From positions 2,108,001 to 2,172,000 of the forward strand of contig NC_014220.1 in the NCBI RefSeq assembly GCF_000092405.1: a DNA stretch of 64,000 nt, written 5' to 3'. This DNA is from Syntrophothermus lipocalidus DSM 12680 (GTDB taxonomy: Bacteria > Bacillota > Syntrophomonadia > Syntrophomonadales > Syntrophothermaceae). Shown here one piece after another: positions 33,893 to 42,452 of this stretch (position 1 is its first letter; each line of letters opens with the position of its first letter). A model generated the notes under the pieces. It saw only the letters and a list, made by a program, of their open reading frames with translations. It did not search any database and was not told the DNA's origin. The position numbers and the translations under genes were made by a program.

Positions 33893-34863
33893 TACCAACC
33901 CTCCCTTATCCCAATGAGACCAAGACCAAAACTTAAAGCCAAAAGTGACGTTATGTACATGAGTAAGATGGCTTTCGGTATATGTTTCGGTTGTACCGCA
34001 CCTAACCCTGACCCGATGACCGGGTGTTCTACCAGTCGCCCCTGGTAGCGGCAAGGTCCCCCCAGCTGTACCCTCAGGGCCCCGGCAAAAGCCGATTCTG
34101 GGTGAGCGCTGTTAGGGCTTTCGTGCTTTGCGCGATCCCTCTTTACCGTTTTCACGCTTAACAGAAAATCCTGCCCGCTCACAAGAGCCGACAAAGGTAC
34201 CAACAGCCAACCAGTTAAACGGGCAGGAATAAAATTCGCCAGGTCATCCAGGCGGGCTGAAGCCCAGCCTAAGTACAAGTAACGCTCATTTTTGTACCCC
34301 ACCATCGAGTCCAAGGTGCTTACTGCCTTGTAAGCGATACCCAAGGCCGGTCCACCTAAGGCCAGAAAAAAAATAGGAGAAACCACAGCGTCTACCGTAT
34401 TCTCAGCTATGGTTTCGACCGCCGCCCTGGCCACCTCGTTCTCGTCGAGCTCCGCTGTGTCCCTGCCCACCACATTCGCCACCAGCTTCCTCGCCCGCTG
34501 CAAATCCCCTCTTACGAGTTCCCGGTAAACCACCCGCGTTTCCTGGTCCAGACTGCGGGTAGCCAGTACGGTGTAAACAATCCACACGCTTAAACCGTGA
34601 AAAAGCCAGGGATGGATACGGCCAGCACAAAATAGCAAGAAGGCCACCGAAAAATAAGCGAAACCCACTACACTTACCGTTAAAATCACTCCTGCTAACC
34701 GCTCGCCCCCTGGGGACGGTGGAAATACCCGGCGCAGTAGGCCTTCCGCCCGGGCTATGACTCTTCCCAATAACCTAACCGGGTGCGGCATCCACCGGGG
34801 ATCACCTAAGAAAATATCCAGCAGGTACCCGGCTATGAGATGGGCCATGGCAGTAGAAAACAT
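33892..34863 (-). CDS. cbiB: Adenosylcobinamide-phosphate synthase
   Basis: 323 residues from ATG 34863, preceded by GGGAGAAGGG. A membrane protein with several hydrophobic helices. The family blocks DIFLGDPRWMPHPVRLLG, the loop KLVANVVGRDT, NTVDAVVSPIFFLALGGPALGIAYKAVSTLDSMVGYKN (split as NTVDAVVSPIF and STLDSMVGYKN) and RAKHESPNSAHPESAFAGAL are present. It attaches aminopropanol phosphate to adenosylcobyric acid. It is immediately upstream of cobU and belongs with cobQ. The symbol cobD is used for the same gene in some genomes. Confidence 0.93.
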   Translation of the reverse strand: MFSTAMAHLIAGYLLDIFLGDPRWMPHPVRLLGRVIARAEGLLRRVFPPSPGGERLAGVILTVSVVGFAYFSVAFLLFCAGRIHPWLFHGLSVWIVYTVLATRSLDQETRVVYRELVRGDLQRARKLVANVVGRDTAELDENEVARAAVETIAENTVDAVVSPIFFLALGGPALGIAYKAVSTLDSMVGYKNERYLYLGWASARLDDLANFIPARLTGWLLVPLSALVSGQDFLLSVKTVKRDRAKHESPNSAHPESAFAGALRVQLGGPCRYQGRLVEHPVIGSGLGAVQPKHIPKAILLMYITSLLALSFGLGLIGIREGW

Positions 34864-35237
34864 GAAAACCCTTCTCCCTGCATGAGCCACAGATTAACAC
34901 AGACCCGGCACTCAACCTGAAGCTCAACAACGAACCTTGACATTGAGCCCTTACCGGGCAACACAATGGCTTTGGGTCCGTTGAGTGCCGGGCAGATGCA
35001 CACAGATAACTCAGAATTGAGACGAGTGTTAGCCGAATCGAGTAACGTATGACTCGCCAGCCCAACACCCTCTCATTTTCGTTCTCTAGTGGTAACACTG
35101 TTAAGCTTCATAGAGGTCTGCGCCTTACCTACAGGGCAGTCCTGGGTCTTTCTGCGTTAATCAGCGTCTAACAAACATCTGTGCAAATCTGTGCTCATCT
35201 GTGTGCATCTGTGGCCGTTACTCAAATTTTTCGTTAA
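34864..35237. repeat. Repeat-rich intergenic region between cbiB and cobQ
   Basis: No gene is seen. It has a 13-bp inverted repeat CCCGGCACTCAAC/GTTGAGTGCCGGG (34904-34916 and 34980-34992), a direct repeat CGTTAATCAGCGTCTAA (35155-35171 and 35232-35248, the second reaching into the cobQ stop) and four tandem TCTGTG units at a 10-bp period (35178-35214). It looks like a dispersed repeat element that has inserted or expanded here. Confidence 0.7.
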
Positions 35238-36779
35238 TCAGCGTCTAAAAATCAATTCAAAAACCCGGTCCATGTCCAGGCTGGCAGCCACGATATCGGC
35301 CCATCGCTGGTATTCCCGTTCCTTCGCCGACCGGTAGTCTAAACTACCGCAACTTATCTCCTGCCACCCGCGGCTGCGCCGGACATGGTTAACGATCTCA
35401 GCGGCTATGACCGGGTCATCGAAAAGACCATGCACGTAGCTCCCCAGCACCCGGCCATCAGTACTGAAAGTCCCGTCTTCGTAGAGAGAGCCATCGTTTT
35501 TGACACAGCACAATAGCGGCCTCGCTTCCGGGCCCAAATGACTCACCCCCATGTGAATTTCGTAGCCCCGGAAATGCCGCCGGGCTAGTTTTTTCGTCCA
35601 CGGACAGCCGGAAGGCAAGAAATGGCCCTGCACCTGAGCCGTTGTCTTCTGCGGCGCAAAAACGGTCACAATGTCTAAAAATCCTAATCCTTTTATCTTC
35701 TCTTGCTGGCTCTCCGTATGGTGAGGATCGTGTATCTCTTTGCCCAGCATCTGGTAACCGCCGCACACCCCTATAATGAAACCGCCTTCACGGTAATGCC
35801 TCATGATAGCCTCTACAAACCCGGCGTTTTCAAGGTAAGTCAGGTCACCGATGGTATTCTTACTCCCGGGCAGGATCACGATATCGGCGTTCTCCAGCTG
35901 GGAAGGATGATTGGCATAAACCACAGAGGTATCAGGGAGGTGAGCAAAAACATCGAAGTCGGTGAAATTGGAAATATGAGGCAAGCGGATGACGGCTACC
36001 ACCGTGTTTTGCCCTGTCTCGTCCATTCTGAAAACCGGTATAGCCGTACGGTTGTCCAAGAGTTCTATCGCTCCGTCCTCTTCATCTAAAGCAAGCTTAA
36101 CGTGCGGTATCACTCCTAGGCAGGGGATGCCCATCATCCGTTCCAGATCCTTTATCCCCGGTTCGAGTATAGGTAATGATCCCCTGAATTTGTTGATAAC
36201 CCAACCCTTGACCCGTTTCCGGTCTTCCTCAGGGAGCAGCGAAACTGTACCAAAAATTGATGCAAAAACCCCACCTTTTTCGATATCCCCTACCAGGACT
36301 ACCGGGGCGTCTACCATCCGAGCCATACCCATGTTAACCACATCCCGGTGATAGAGGTTTATCTCGGCAGGGCTGCCGGCCCCCTCCAAAACTATGACAT
36401 CGTACTGGGCTGCCAGTTCTTGATAGGCTCGTCTCACCGTTTCTACTAGTTCTGGAACCACTTTATAATACTCTTCGGCCCCTAGCTGCCAGTAAACTTT
36501 CCCCAAAACTATTACCTGGCTACTCATGTCCCCGGTAGGTTTAATCAATATTGGGTTCATCAAAACCGAGGGTTCGATCCCGCTGGCTTCGGCCTGCACG
36601 ACCTGAGCCCGACCCATTTCTCCCCCTTCAGCGGTGATATAGGAGTTCAGGGACATGTTCTGAGCTTTGAATGGAGCCACTTTGTAACCGGCGCTCTTAA
36701 GTATCCGGCACAAACCGGCAACGATAAGGCTCTTGCCCACGGAAGAGCCGGTTCCCTGTACCATTATGTTCTTGGCCAA
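35238..36779 (-). CDS. cobQ: Cobyric acid synthase
   Basis: 513 residues from TTG 36779 (AKNIMVQGTGSSVGKSL, the usual CobQ N-terminus); GTG 36791 is an alternative. The ATP-binding domain has GTGSSVGKS and EGAGSPAEINL. The C-terminal glutaminase half has GVCGGYQMLG with the nucleophile Cys, and YEIHMGVSH. It amidates side chains of adenosylcobyrinic diamide in B12 assembly. With cbiB and cobU it forms the late cobalamin segment; the earlier corrin genes are outside the window. Confidence 0.95.
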   Translation of the reverse strand: MAKNIMVQGTGSSVGKSLIVAGLCRILKSAGYKVAPFKAQNMSLNSYITAEGGEMGRAQVVQAEASGIEPSVLMNPILIKPTGDMSSQVIVLGKVYWQLGAEEYYKVVPELVETVRRAYQELAAQYDVIVLEGAGSPAEINLYHRDVVNMGMARMVDAPVVLVGDIEKGGVFASIFGTVSLLPEEDRKRVKGWVINKFRGSLPILEPGIKDLERMMGIPCLGVIPHVKLALDEEDGAIELLDNRTAIPVFRMDETGQNTVVAVIRLPHISNFTDFDVFAHLPDTSVVYANHPSQLENADIVILPGSKNTIGDLTYLENAGFVEAIMRHYREGGFIIGVCGGYQMLGKEIHDPHHTESQQEKIKGLGFLDIVTVFAPQKTTAQVQGHFLPSGCPWTKKLARRHFRGYEIHMGVSHLGPEARPLLCCVKNDGSLYEDGTFSTDGRVLGSYVHGLFDDPVIAAEIVNHVRRSRGWQEISCGSLDYRSAKEREYQRWADIVAASLDMDRVFELIFRR

Positions 36780-36891
36780 TATCGAGTACACCCTCCCTCA
36801 GCCATCTTGATCACGCAGTTCTCTCTCTGTTCTACCCCTTAGAAAGCTCAATACTAAAAGGTTGCCTTTACAAAACTGACCATAGCCAGCT

Positions 36892-37092
36892 CTACTGATC
36901 GGAAATCCTACCCCTTGGCGGTATTATGATGTCTTCAAACTCTATTCCCAAGGCCCTCAAACATTTAGGACATACCTGACTGTACCCTACGCTCAAGGCC
37001 ATATCTAGGCACTCCAAACATATCGGTGTCCAGCACAGCTTGCACTGTTCACAGGTCTCTTCTCCCGGATGGTACCTGCATTCCAATCCCAT
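36892..37092 (-). CDS. Small B-box-like zinc protein of unknown function
   Basis: 66 residues from ATG 37092; TTG 37107 would add five. The pattern is C-R-Y-H-P, CEQCKLCWTPICLECLD and CPKCLRALG, with Cys and His spaced as in B-box zinc fingers. These small proteins occur in many anaerobes with no known role; metal binding is likely, function unknown. It stands alone between cobQ and the acyl-CoA dehydrogenase unit on the other strand. Confidence 0.75.
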   Translation of the reverse strand: MGLECRYHPGEETCEQCKLCWTPICLECLDMALSVGYSQVCPKCLRALGIEFEDIIIPPRGRISDQ

Positions 37093-37492
37093 CACCCCAC
37101 ATCCCAACTAAATCAAACGATTCAACATAGTACTTGGGAGAATACCAGCACCGCTATACAGCAGGTATTCTTTCCTAGCTTTGCTGATATAATAATAGCC
37201 TGCTTTAGGCGGAGTAACAAGCTAAAATTAGGACCAATCGCTCGCACCCGCACTCCACAAAGTTGCAACTCGCTGGGCCATGCGCAGACAGCGCCCTAGG
37301 TCTAGCAGGATATCAAGTGTAGCCTGGAGAAAATCCACTGGGGGCTTCCTTAACCAAATCGAAAAACAGGAGGTGACTATGTAGCAAGTCGGTTTACAAG
37401 GCTTCATTAACCAAATAGCTGGAAAACCGAAATAGATAGAGGTTTATCCAGCGGTGCTATCCTAACTCTTTTCAGTGGGGGAGGTAAGACCA
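37093..37492. other. Upstream region of the acyl-CoA dehydrogenase/ETF operon
   Basis: No gene is supported. A TATAAT at 37186-37191 may be a -10 box. A direct repeat GGCTTC(C/A)TTAACCAAAT occurs at 37343-37359 and 37400-37416. Between them AGGAGGTGACT is followed by ATG and an immediate TAG (37379-37384), a start-stop element. Confidence 0.45.
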
Positions 37493-38659
37493 GTGGATTT
37501 TGCATTGTCGCTTGATCAAAAGACCTTGATGAAAGATATTGAGGAATTTTCCCGCCGTTATCTTGCCCCTATCGCTGCAGAGTGCGACGAGAAGCAAGAG
37601 TTCATACCAACGCCCATATGGCGAAAAATGGCTTCGCTCGGCTATTGCGGCCTCCCGATTCCTACCGGTTACGGAGGTGCCGGATTAGGGGCCCTCGACA
37701 CTTACATGTGCTTGGAAGCAGCGGGACGCGGTGGAGCTGCTGCCGGTCACCTGTTATCCTGGGCAGTCAGCATGGTTCTCGGTTCGGTAGCCCTTATCAA
37801 ATTCGGTACCGAAGAACAAAAGAAGCGCTACCTGCCTCGGATTGCCAACGGCGACCTTATATGCGCCTTCTGCCTAACCGAACCGGATGCCGGGTCGGAT
37901 GCTGGCAGCATTAGAACCCAAGCCGTCCGCCGGGGTGATTATTACATCCTAAATGGCACTAAGTCATTTGTTACCAACGGGCCGATTGCTGACCTGTGCC
38001 TGGTTTTTGTCTCTACCAATCCTGATATGGGACCCCGTGGTATCAGCGTTTTCTTGGTGGAAAGTTCTTTCCCTGGATTTTCTCGAGGCAAGAAGCTAAA
38101 TAAGCTCGGAGTCCGCAGTTCCCCTACCTCAGAGCTCATCTTCAGCGACTGCGAAGTTCCCGCAGAAAACCTGCTCGGTGCCGAGGGTGAAGGGTTTAAG
38201 ATAGTAGCCCACCAGATTCTCGAATGGGAACGAGCCAACTTTTCGTTCTTTCTTGGAGTGATGGACTATAACCTCCAAACTTGCATCAAGTACGCCAGAG
38301 AAAGGATACAGTTCAAGCGGCCAATCGCGGAATTTCAGGCTATCCAGCACATGCTGGCTGAAATGAAGGTAGAACTGGACGCAGCGAAGCTTATGTGCTA
38401 CCGGGTGGCATGGATGATAGATCAGGGCATGGTCCCGGCCCCAATCGAGGCCTCATCGGCCAAATACTTCCTGGCCCAGGCTCTGAAGAAAAACGCCGAT
38501 TATGCCGTGCAGATCCACGGCGCCAATGGGATGATGAAAGAGTATCCGCTTGAGCGTTCGCTCAGAGATTATAAAATCCTAGAGATTGGCGGGGGCACCA
38601 CGCAGATCCAGCTGGACATCATCGCTAGGAATTTGTTGGGCGGGGGTGTAAGTCGATGA
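37493..38659 (+). CDS. Acyl-CoA dehydrogenase (CarC-like)
   Basis: 388 residues from GTG 37493, which has GGGAGGT 8 bases upstream. The FAD/substrate motif FCLTEPDAGSDAGS, FVTNGPIADLCLVF and the C-terminal HGANGMMKEYPLERSLRDYKILEIGGGTTQIQ region (split as GANGMMKEYPLERSLRDYK and EIGGGTTQIQ) are standard; the catalytic Glu position is in EIGGGT rather than EGT. It is the first gene of a unit with EtfB and a ferredoxin-EtfA fusion, the same order as carCDE (caffeyl-CoA reductase) of acetogens. It is therefore probably part of an electron-bifurcating complex, reducing an enoyl-CoA or oxidising acyl-CoA. Confidence 0.92.
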   Translation: MDFALSLDQKTLMKDIEEFSRRYLAPIAAECDEKQEFIPTPIWRKMASLGYCGLPIPTGYGGAGLGALDTYMCLEAAGRGGAAAGHLLSWAVSMVLGSVALIKFGTEEQKKRYLPRIANGDLICAFCLTEPDAGSDAGSIRTQAVRRGDYYILNGTKSFVTNGPIADLCLVFVSTNPDMGPRGISVFLVESSFPGFSRGKKLNKLGVRSSPTSELIFSDCEVPAENLLGAEGEGFKIVAHQILEWERANFSFFLGVMDYNLQTCIKYARERIQFKRPIAEFQAIQHMLAEMKVELDAAKLMCYRVAWMIDQGMVPAPIEASSAKYFLAQALKKNADYAVQIHGANGMMKEYPLERSLRDYKILEIGGGTTQIQLDIIARNLLGGGVSR

Positions 38660-39438
38660 AATGGATTGTATGTATCAAGCAAGTTCCGAACACATCTGAT
38701 ATAAAATTAGACCGTCAAACCAACAACCTTCTGCGCGAAGGCGTCCCGTCTATCATGAACCCTTATGATCTTCATGCTCTGGAAACCGCTTTTGACCTGC
38801 AGGAAAAATTCGGTGGAAGAGTAGTCGCCATTTCTATGGGCCCGCCGTCAGCAGAAGAGTGCCTGCGTGACGCCCTGGCGATGGGAGCTGACGAGGCCAT
38901 TCTCCTCTCCGACCCCGCCTTTCGGGGATCAGACACTTTAGCAACCTCCTATACACTGGCTGCAGCCATAAGACAATTGCAGCCTTTTGCGTTAGTTATC
39001 TGTGGTAAACAAGCGGTAGACGGTGATACCGCCCAGGTAGGCCCTGAACTGGCGGAATGGTTGGGTATTCCTCAGCTGACGGGCGTGGATCGTGTCATTA
39101 TAGAAGGCAACGACATACGCGCGTGGCGGGAGCAAGAAGGCGGTCATCTAGAGGTACATGCTTCTCTCCCTGCCTTGGTAACTGTCACCAAGAACATCAA
39201 CGAACCCAGGCTGCCGACCATAAAGGGAAGAATGGCCGCCAATCGAGCACACGTTACGGTCTGGACTAAGAATGATATCATGGTTTACCGGGAACGCGTG
39301 GGACTGGCTGGCTCTCCGACGCAAGTGCGTAGGATTTTTTATCCTGACCATTCCCGGCGAGGGCAAATCCGCCAAGGAGGTCCACAGGATCTAAGTGACT
39401 GGCTGTTCAGTATCTTAACCGAACAAGGCGTCTCCTGA
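38656..39438 (+). CDS. etfB: Electron-transfer flavoprotein beta subunit
   Basis: 260 residues, starting KWIVCIKQVPNTSDIKLD. The family signature DGDTAQVGPELAEWLGIPQL is present, and VTKNINEPRLPTIKGRMAA follows. The start overlaps the dehydrogenase stop (ATGA), so they are translated together. The FAD/AMP site near DPYDLHALE-type residues (here NPYDLHALETAFDL) fits bifurcating ETFs. It partners the EtfA at 39553. Confidence 0.95.
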   Translation: MKWIVCIKQVPNTSDIKLDRQTNNLLREGVPSIMNPYDLHALETAFDLQEKFGGRVVAISMGPPSAEECLRDALAMGADEAILLSDPAFRGSDTLATSYTLAAAIRQLQPFALVICGKQAVDGDTAQVGPELAEWLGIPQLTGVDRVIIEGNDIRAWREQEGGHLEVHASLPALVTVTKNINEPRLPTIKGRMAANRAHVTVWTKNDIMVYRERVGLAGSPTQVRRIFYPDHSRRGQIRQGGPQDLSDWLFSILTEQGVS

Positions 39439-39552
39439 GCATTAACCCAGCCACAGGCGACACTCGATTTTGGCCCCTGCCTGTGTGAATCCACGGCCTG
39501 CGTCAACGCCCGGTTTGGAGAATTCGGGTTTTAGAAACTACGGAGATAGAAG

Positions 39553-40746
39553 GTGAGTAACTTGATTACCATAGACGAGACTTTGTGCATAGGTTGTGGT
39601 ATTTGTGTCGAAACGTGTCCTTTTGGCTCTATCACCCTGGTTAACAACGTGCCAGTGGTTTCGGATACCTGTACCCTTTGTGGGTCCTGCGCCCACGATT
39701 GCCCAGTTGGGGCTATCGTGATTACGCGTCCCGAAACGAAAGCGAAGGTTGCCTCTGAGGCTGAAGACGTGTGGGTCTGGCTGGAAATCTCAGATAACCA
39801 GATTAAACAGGTTAGCCTTGAGTTACTAGGTATTGCCAGAGAACTGGCCGATACCCGCAAAGAGAACGTGGCCGGCATTTTAATCGGCGATGAACTTGAA
39901 GGTTTGGCTGAGATAGCTATCGCCCATGGCGCCGATAAGGTATGGAGGATTTCTTCTCGAGAGCTGAAATACTACGAAACCGGGTTATATACAGCAGCAG
40001 TCGTTGAATTGGCCAAGCGTTATCATCCCTCAGTTATACTATTCGGTGCCACGTATAACGGTCGGGACTTGGCTCCCCGTGTGGCCGCCAGGCTGCGAAC
40101 CGGATTAACCGCCGACTGCACCGGCCTTGCTATAGAACCTTCCACCGGGCATCTCCTGCAAACCCGGCCCGCTTTCGGCGGAAACATTATGGCCACCATC
40201 CTCACCCCTAACCACAGGCCTCAGCTGGCCACGGTCCGCTCAGGAGTTATCAAGAAGCCTTCTGCCGATTACTCACGGGCAGGAGAAATTATAGATTTAC
40301 CATGTCCAGAGCCGCGGTTTCGCTTGTCGAATATCCTGGGATTCATCCCTTCGAGCAAGCCTGTTGTAAGACTCGAGGAAGCCGACATCATCGTAGCCGG
40401 GGGACGCGGTGTTGGCGGATCCAAGGGGCTAAAGCTCCTGGAGCAACTGGCCCAGGTTTTGGGCGGGCAGCTTGCGGTTTCTCGAGGCCCGGTGGATGAA
40501 GGGTGGATATCGTCCGAATACCAGGTAGGACAAACCGGCAAAATCGTAGCCCCCAGGCTGTACATAGCCTGCGGTATTTCGGGTACCGTACAACACCTGG
40601 TAGGCATACAGTCTGCAAGTACTATCGTCGCCATCAACAAGGATCCAAGGGCTCCAATCTTCAAGGTTGCTGATTACGGGCTTGTCGGTGACCTGTTTGA
40701 AATAGTGCCCCGTTTGATCAACAAGCTCTCCAATTTGGAGGTTTGA
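39553..40746 (+). CDS. etfA: Electron-transfer flavoprotein alpha subunit with N-terminal ferredoxin domain
   Basis: 397 residues, about 70 more than a plain EtfA. The extra N-terminus holds two [4Fe-4S] motifs, CIGCGICVETCPFG and CTLCGSCAHDCPVG. The C-terminal FAD domain has the signature GGRGVGGSKGLKLLEQLAQVLGG and the block YIACGISGTVQHLVG. The same fusion occurs in CarE and LctC, whose complexes bifurcate electrons to ferredoxin. A 114-bp gap follows etfB; GGAG is 7 bases before the GTG start. Confidence 0.95.
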   Translation: MSNLITIDETLCIGCGICVETCPFGSITLVNNVPVVSDTCTLCGSCAHDCPVGAIVITRPETKAKVASEAEDVWVWLEISDNQIKQVSLELLGIARELADTRKENVAGILIGDELEGLAEIAIAHGADKVWRISSRELKYYETGLYTAAVVELAKRYHPSVILFGATYNGRDLAPRVAARLRTGLTADCTGLAIEPSTGHLLQTRPAFGGNIMATILTPNHRPQLATVRSGVIKKPSADYSRAGEIIDLPCPEPRFRLSNILGFIPSSKPVVRLEEADIIVAGGRGVGGSKGLKLLEQLAQVLGGQLAVSRGPVDEGWISSEYQVGQTGKIVAPRLYIACGISGTVQHLVGIQSASTIVAINKDPRAPIFKVADYGLVGDLFEIVPRLINKLSNLEV

Positions 40747-40804
40747 GCGTGGATATTCCTTAGAGGTATAGAAGCAATTTTCTTATAGTTTTTTGTGCCA
40801 GATG

Positions 40805-40833
40805 TGTGAGAAACAGGTTATAATTATCTCACA
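40805..40833 (+). promoter_or_regulatory. Inverted repeat over a -10 box upstream of the thioesterase
   Basis: TGTGAGA and TCTCACA flank a TATAAT-like sequence (40819-40824), 26 bp before the start codon. It may be an operator. No regulator is identified. Confidence 0.4.
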
Positions 40834-40858
40834 AATCTTGCCCTCGGAGGGTCTGGCC

Positions 40859-41347
40859 ATGAGCAGAACGGTTAATCTGCGCCATATTGAAGCGCTGATC
40901 CCTCTTTTGAACCGCAGTCCATACTTTCAATTGTTGTCCATGAGGATGTGTGCCCTAGGTAAAGGCTTTTGCCGTCTTGAAGTAGACCTGGAAAGAAAAC
41001 ACTTTAATCCCTTTGGCAGCGTGCACGGTGGGCTTTGCGCTTCGCTCATCGACACCGCTGCCTACTGGGCCGTTTACTGTGATTTGCCGGAAGAAATAGG
41101 TATTACTAGCCTCGATGTTACCGTAGATTTTGTCGCGCCGGCCCAGAAAGGAAGACTAGTAGTTGAAGGGAAAAGTATCCGCTGTGGTAAGACGGTATGC
41201 CTAGCTTTGGCCTCAGTAAACGATCAAGATGGCAAGTTAATAGCTCGAGGTAACTCGAAAATGATCGTGCTTGCCGGAAGATCAATTTCGGCCGACGTAG
41301 TTTCTTTTTTAGAGTCTGATCCCTTGCCTCCTAAGTTCTTGTCATAA
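40859..41347 (+). CDS. PaaI-type hotdog thioesterase
   Basis: 162 residues from ATG 40859, which has GGAGGG 8 bases upstream. A single hotdog domain with the motif FNPFGSVHGGLCASLIDTAAYWAV, written in part as NPFGSVHGG and LIDTAAYWAV; the HGG and Asp are the usual PaaI/YbgC active-site elements. It hydrolyses an acyl-CoA, perhaps one leaving the dehydrogenase/ETF unit upstream, for CoA recycling. Substrate unknown. It may have its own promoter with a dyad operator. Confidence 0.85.
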   Translation: MSRTVNLRHIEALIPLLNRSPYFQLLSMRMCALGKGFCRLEVDLERKHFNPFGSVHGGLCASLIDTAAYWAVYCDLPEEIGITSLDVTVDFVAPAQKGRLVVEGKSIRCGKTVCLALASVNDQDGKLIARGNSKMIVLAGRSISADVVSFLESDPLPPKFLS

Positions 41348-41362
41348 CTAGCAAAGACAGTA

Positions 41363-41392
41363 CAAAAAAGAGCTGTACCCGAGGACAGCTCT
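41363..41392 (-). terminator. Rho-independent terminator
   Basis: Minus strand AGAGCTGT, 8-base loop, ACAGCTCT, then TTTTTTG. It serves the small flavin-binding protein gene and may also stop plus-strand transcription from the thioesterase. Confidence 0.85.
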
Positions 41393-41422
41393 ATTCTAAG
41401 GTTCATCAGCTCGTTGCTGCTC

Positions 41423-41722
41423 TTACAGCAGCGAATCCACCTTTTCCACTTTTAAGATGACTTCTTTGTCTTCCGAGTACCCTTTCCCACTGAAACGGTA
41501 ACCCTTTTTGCCGACTACTGCTACTGCTTGCATGATTCCGGTTTCGGCTAGGTTCTGTCTGGTCTTTACCATCTTGTAAACACCGAAAACCAAGGTGTCG
41601 TCGCCCCTAATCTCTTTTACTTTACCTGCCACGATCAGGTGGGGTTGTCCATCCTTGGAGACCGTGGTGATCGGAATGAAAGGCGACTGGGTAACAACAT
41701 CTTTGATTTCTTGAGTCAACAA
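41423..41722 (-). CDS. Pyridoxamine-phosphate-oxidase-like FMN-binding protein
   Basis: 99 residues from TTG 41722, with GGGAGGTG upstream. It has the split-barrel pattern of small flavin-binding proteins: PFIPITTVSKDGQPHLIVAG and a VYKMVKTRQNLAETG segment for FMN phosphate. It is close to the PNPOx-like group of anaerobes, usually of unknown redox role. No operon partner. Confidence 0.8.
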   Translation of the reverse strand: MLTQEIKDVVTQSPFIPITTVSKDGQPHLIVAGKVKEIRGDDTLVFGVYKMVKTRQNLAETGIMQAVAVVGKKGYRFSGKGYSEDKEVILKVEKVDSLL

Positions 41723-42017
41723 CCCGTTTCACCTCCCTCGCCAGAATATTAATATGTCTCATAATGCTAATTATAGTATAAACAATTGTCCTCTTGCAAA
41801 AATTATTAAGTTATCATCGATGATCCAGGTTGGTTGTAAGCCGACAATTGAAACAGACCTCATAGTGATTGATATTGAACTGTCTTGAGAGATGCTGCTG
41901 CCCCGGGCATTTAACCGTATCTCCGTCTATCCAAAACTCGAGCAGGATTTTCGGTTGCCGTCGCGAAATAGGTCACACGGGAGTATTGTTTAATCATCAA
42001 GCGAGGGAGGGATGAGG
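41723..42017. other. Intergenic region with no visible feature
   Basis: Nearly 300 bp separate two small genes that diverge. It is AT-rich near 41745-41820. I see no convincing promoter, RNA or repeat. Confidence 0.3.
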
Positions 42018-42236
42018 GTGGCCGAATATCGGGTAAAGAAGCAGAAGGTTTTAACGGAGGACCTGTACTGTGAGAACTGCGGGGAGTGGGTTTACTGCCC
42101 GGACATGAACATGACCTCGGTAGATGCCCAGGGTAAAGAAGTGGTTACGGTAGGCGAAGGTTGTCTCCACCAAGACGATAAAGGCGAATACATCGAATGC
42201 CCGGGCTGCAACGCCCGCTACTACATCGAGGACTGA
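42018..42236 (+). CDS. Small zinc-ribbon-type protein of unknown function
   Basis: 72 residues from GTG 42018, which has GGAGGG 6 bases upstream; ATG 42012 is too close to that site. It has CENCGEWVYCPD near the N-terminus and CPGCNARYYIED at the end, so two Cys pairs likely bind zinc. Between them is VTVGEGCLHQDDKGEYIE. I recognise no named family. Confidence 0.7.
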   Translation: MAEYRVKKQKVLTEDLYCENCGEWVYCPDMNMTSVDAQGKEVVTVGEGCLHQDDKGEYIECPGCNARYYIED

Positions 42237-42247
42237 CCTGCCCTTTA

Positions 42248-42281
42248 CAGCGTGACGGGGAGCCGCTTTCCTGTCACGCTG
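42248..42281 (+). terminator. Terminator-like hairpin
   Basis: CAGCGTGACGGG and CCTGTCACGCTG pair over 12 bp with one G-U pair and a 10-base loop. Only a weak U-rich tail (TGCTCATTT) follows, 11 bp past the zinc-ribbon stop. Confidence 0.6.
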
Positions 42282-42452
42282 TGCTCATTTCCAAGCCTTA
42301 TCTCAGTTTCCCACCAACGCCCCCGTAGAAGCCCTGAAATCATGGATCCCGGGAAACCTATCACACAGGAACGGAGAAAAACCCCCTTTTGACATCATCG
42401 CCAAAACCATCATTCGGACTTTTGCGCGGCATGAAAAACTTCCTGAATATTA

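Noticed and set aside
33892-34054. Long N-terminal extension of CobU
   Set aside because: It overlaps cbiB in another frame and adds no conserved sequence; the GTG at the cbiB stop has the proper ribosome-binding site.
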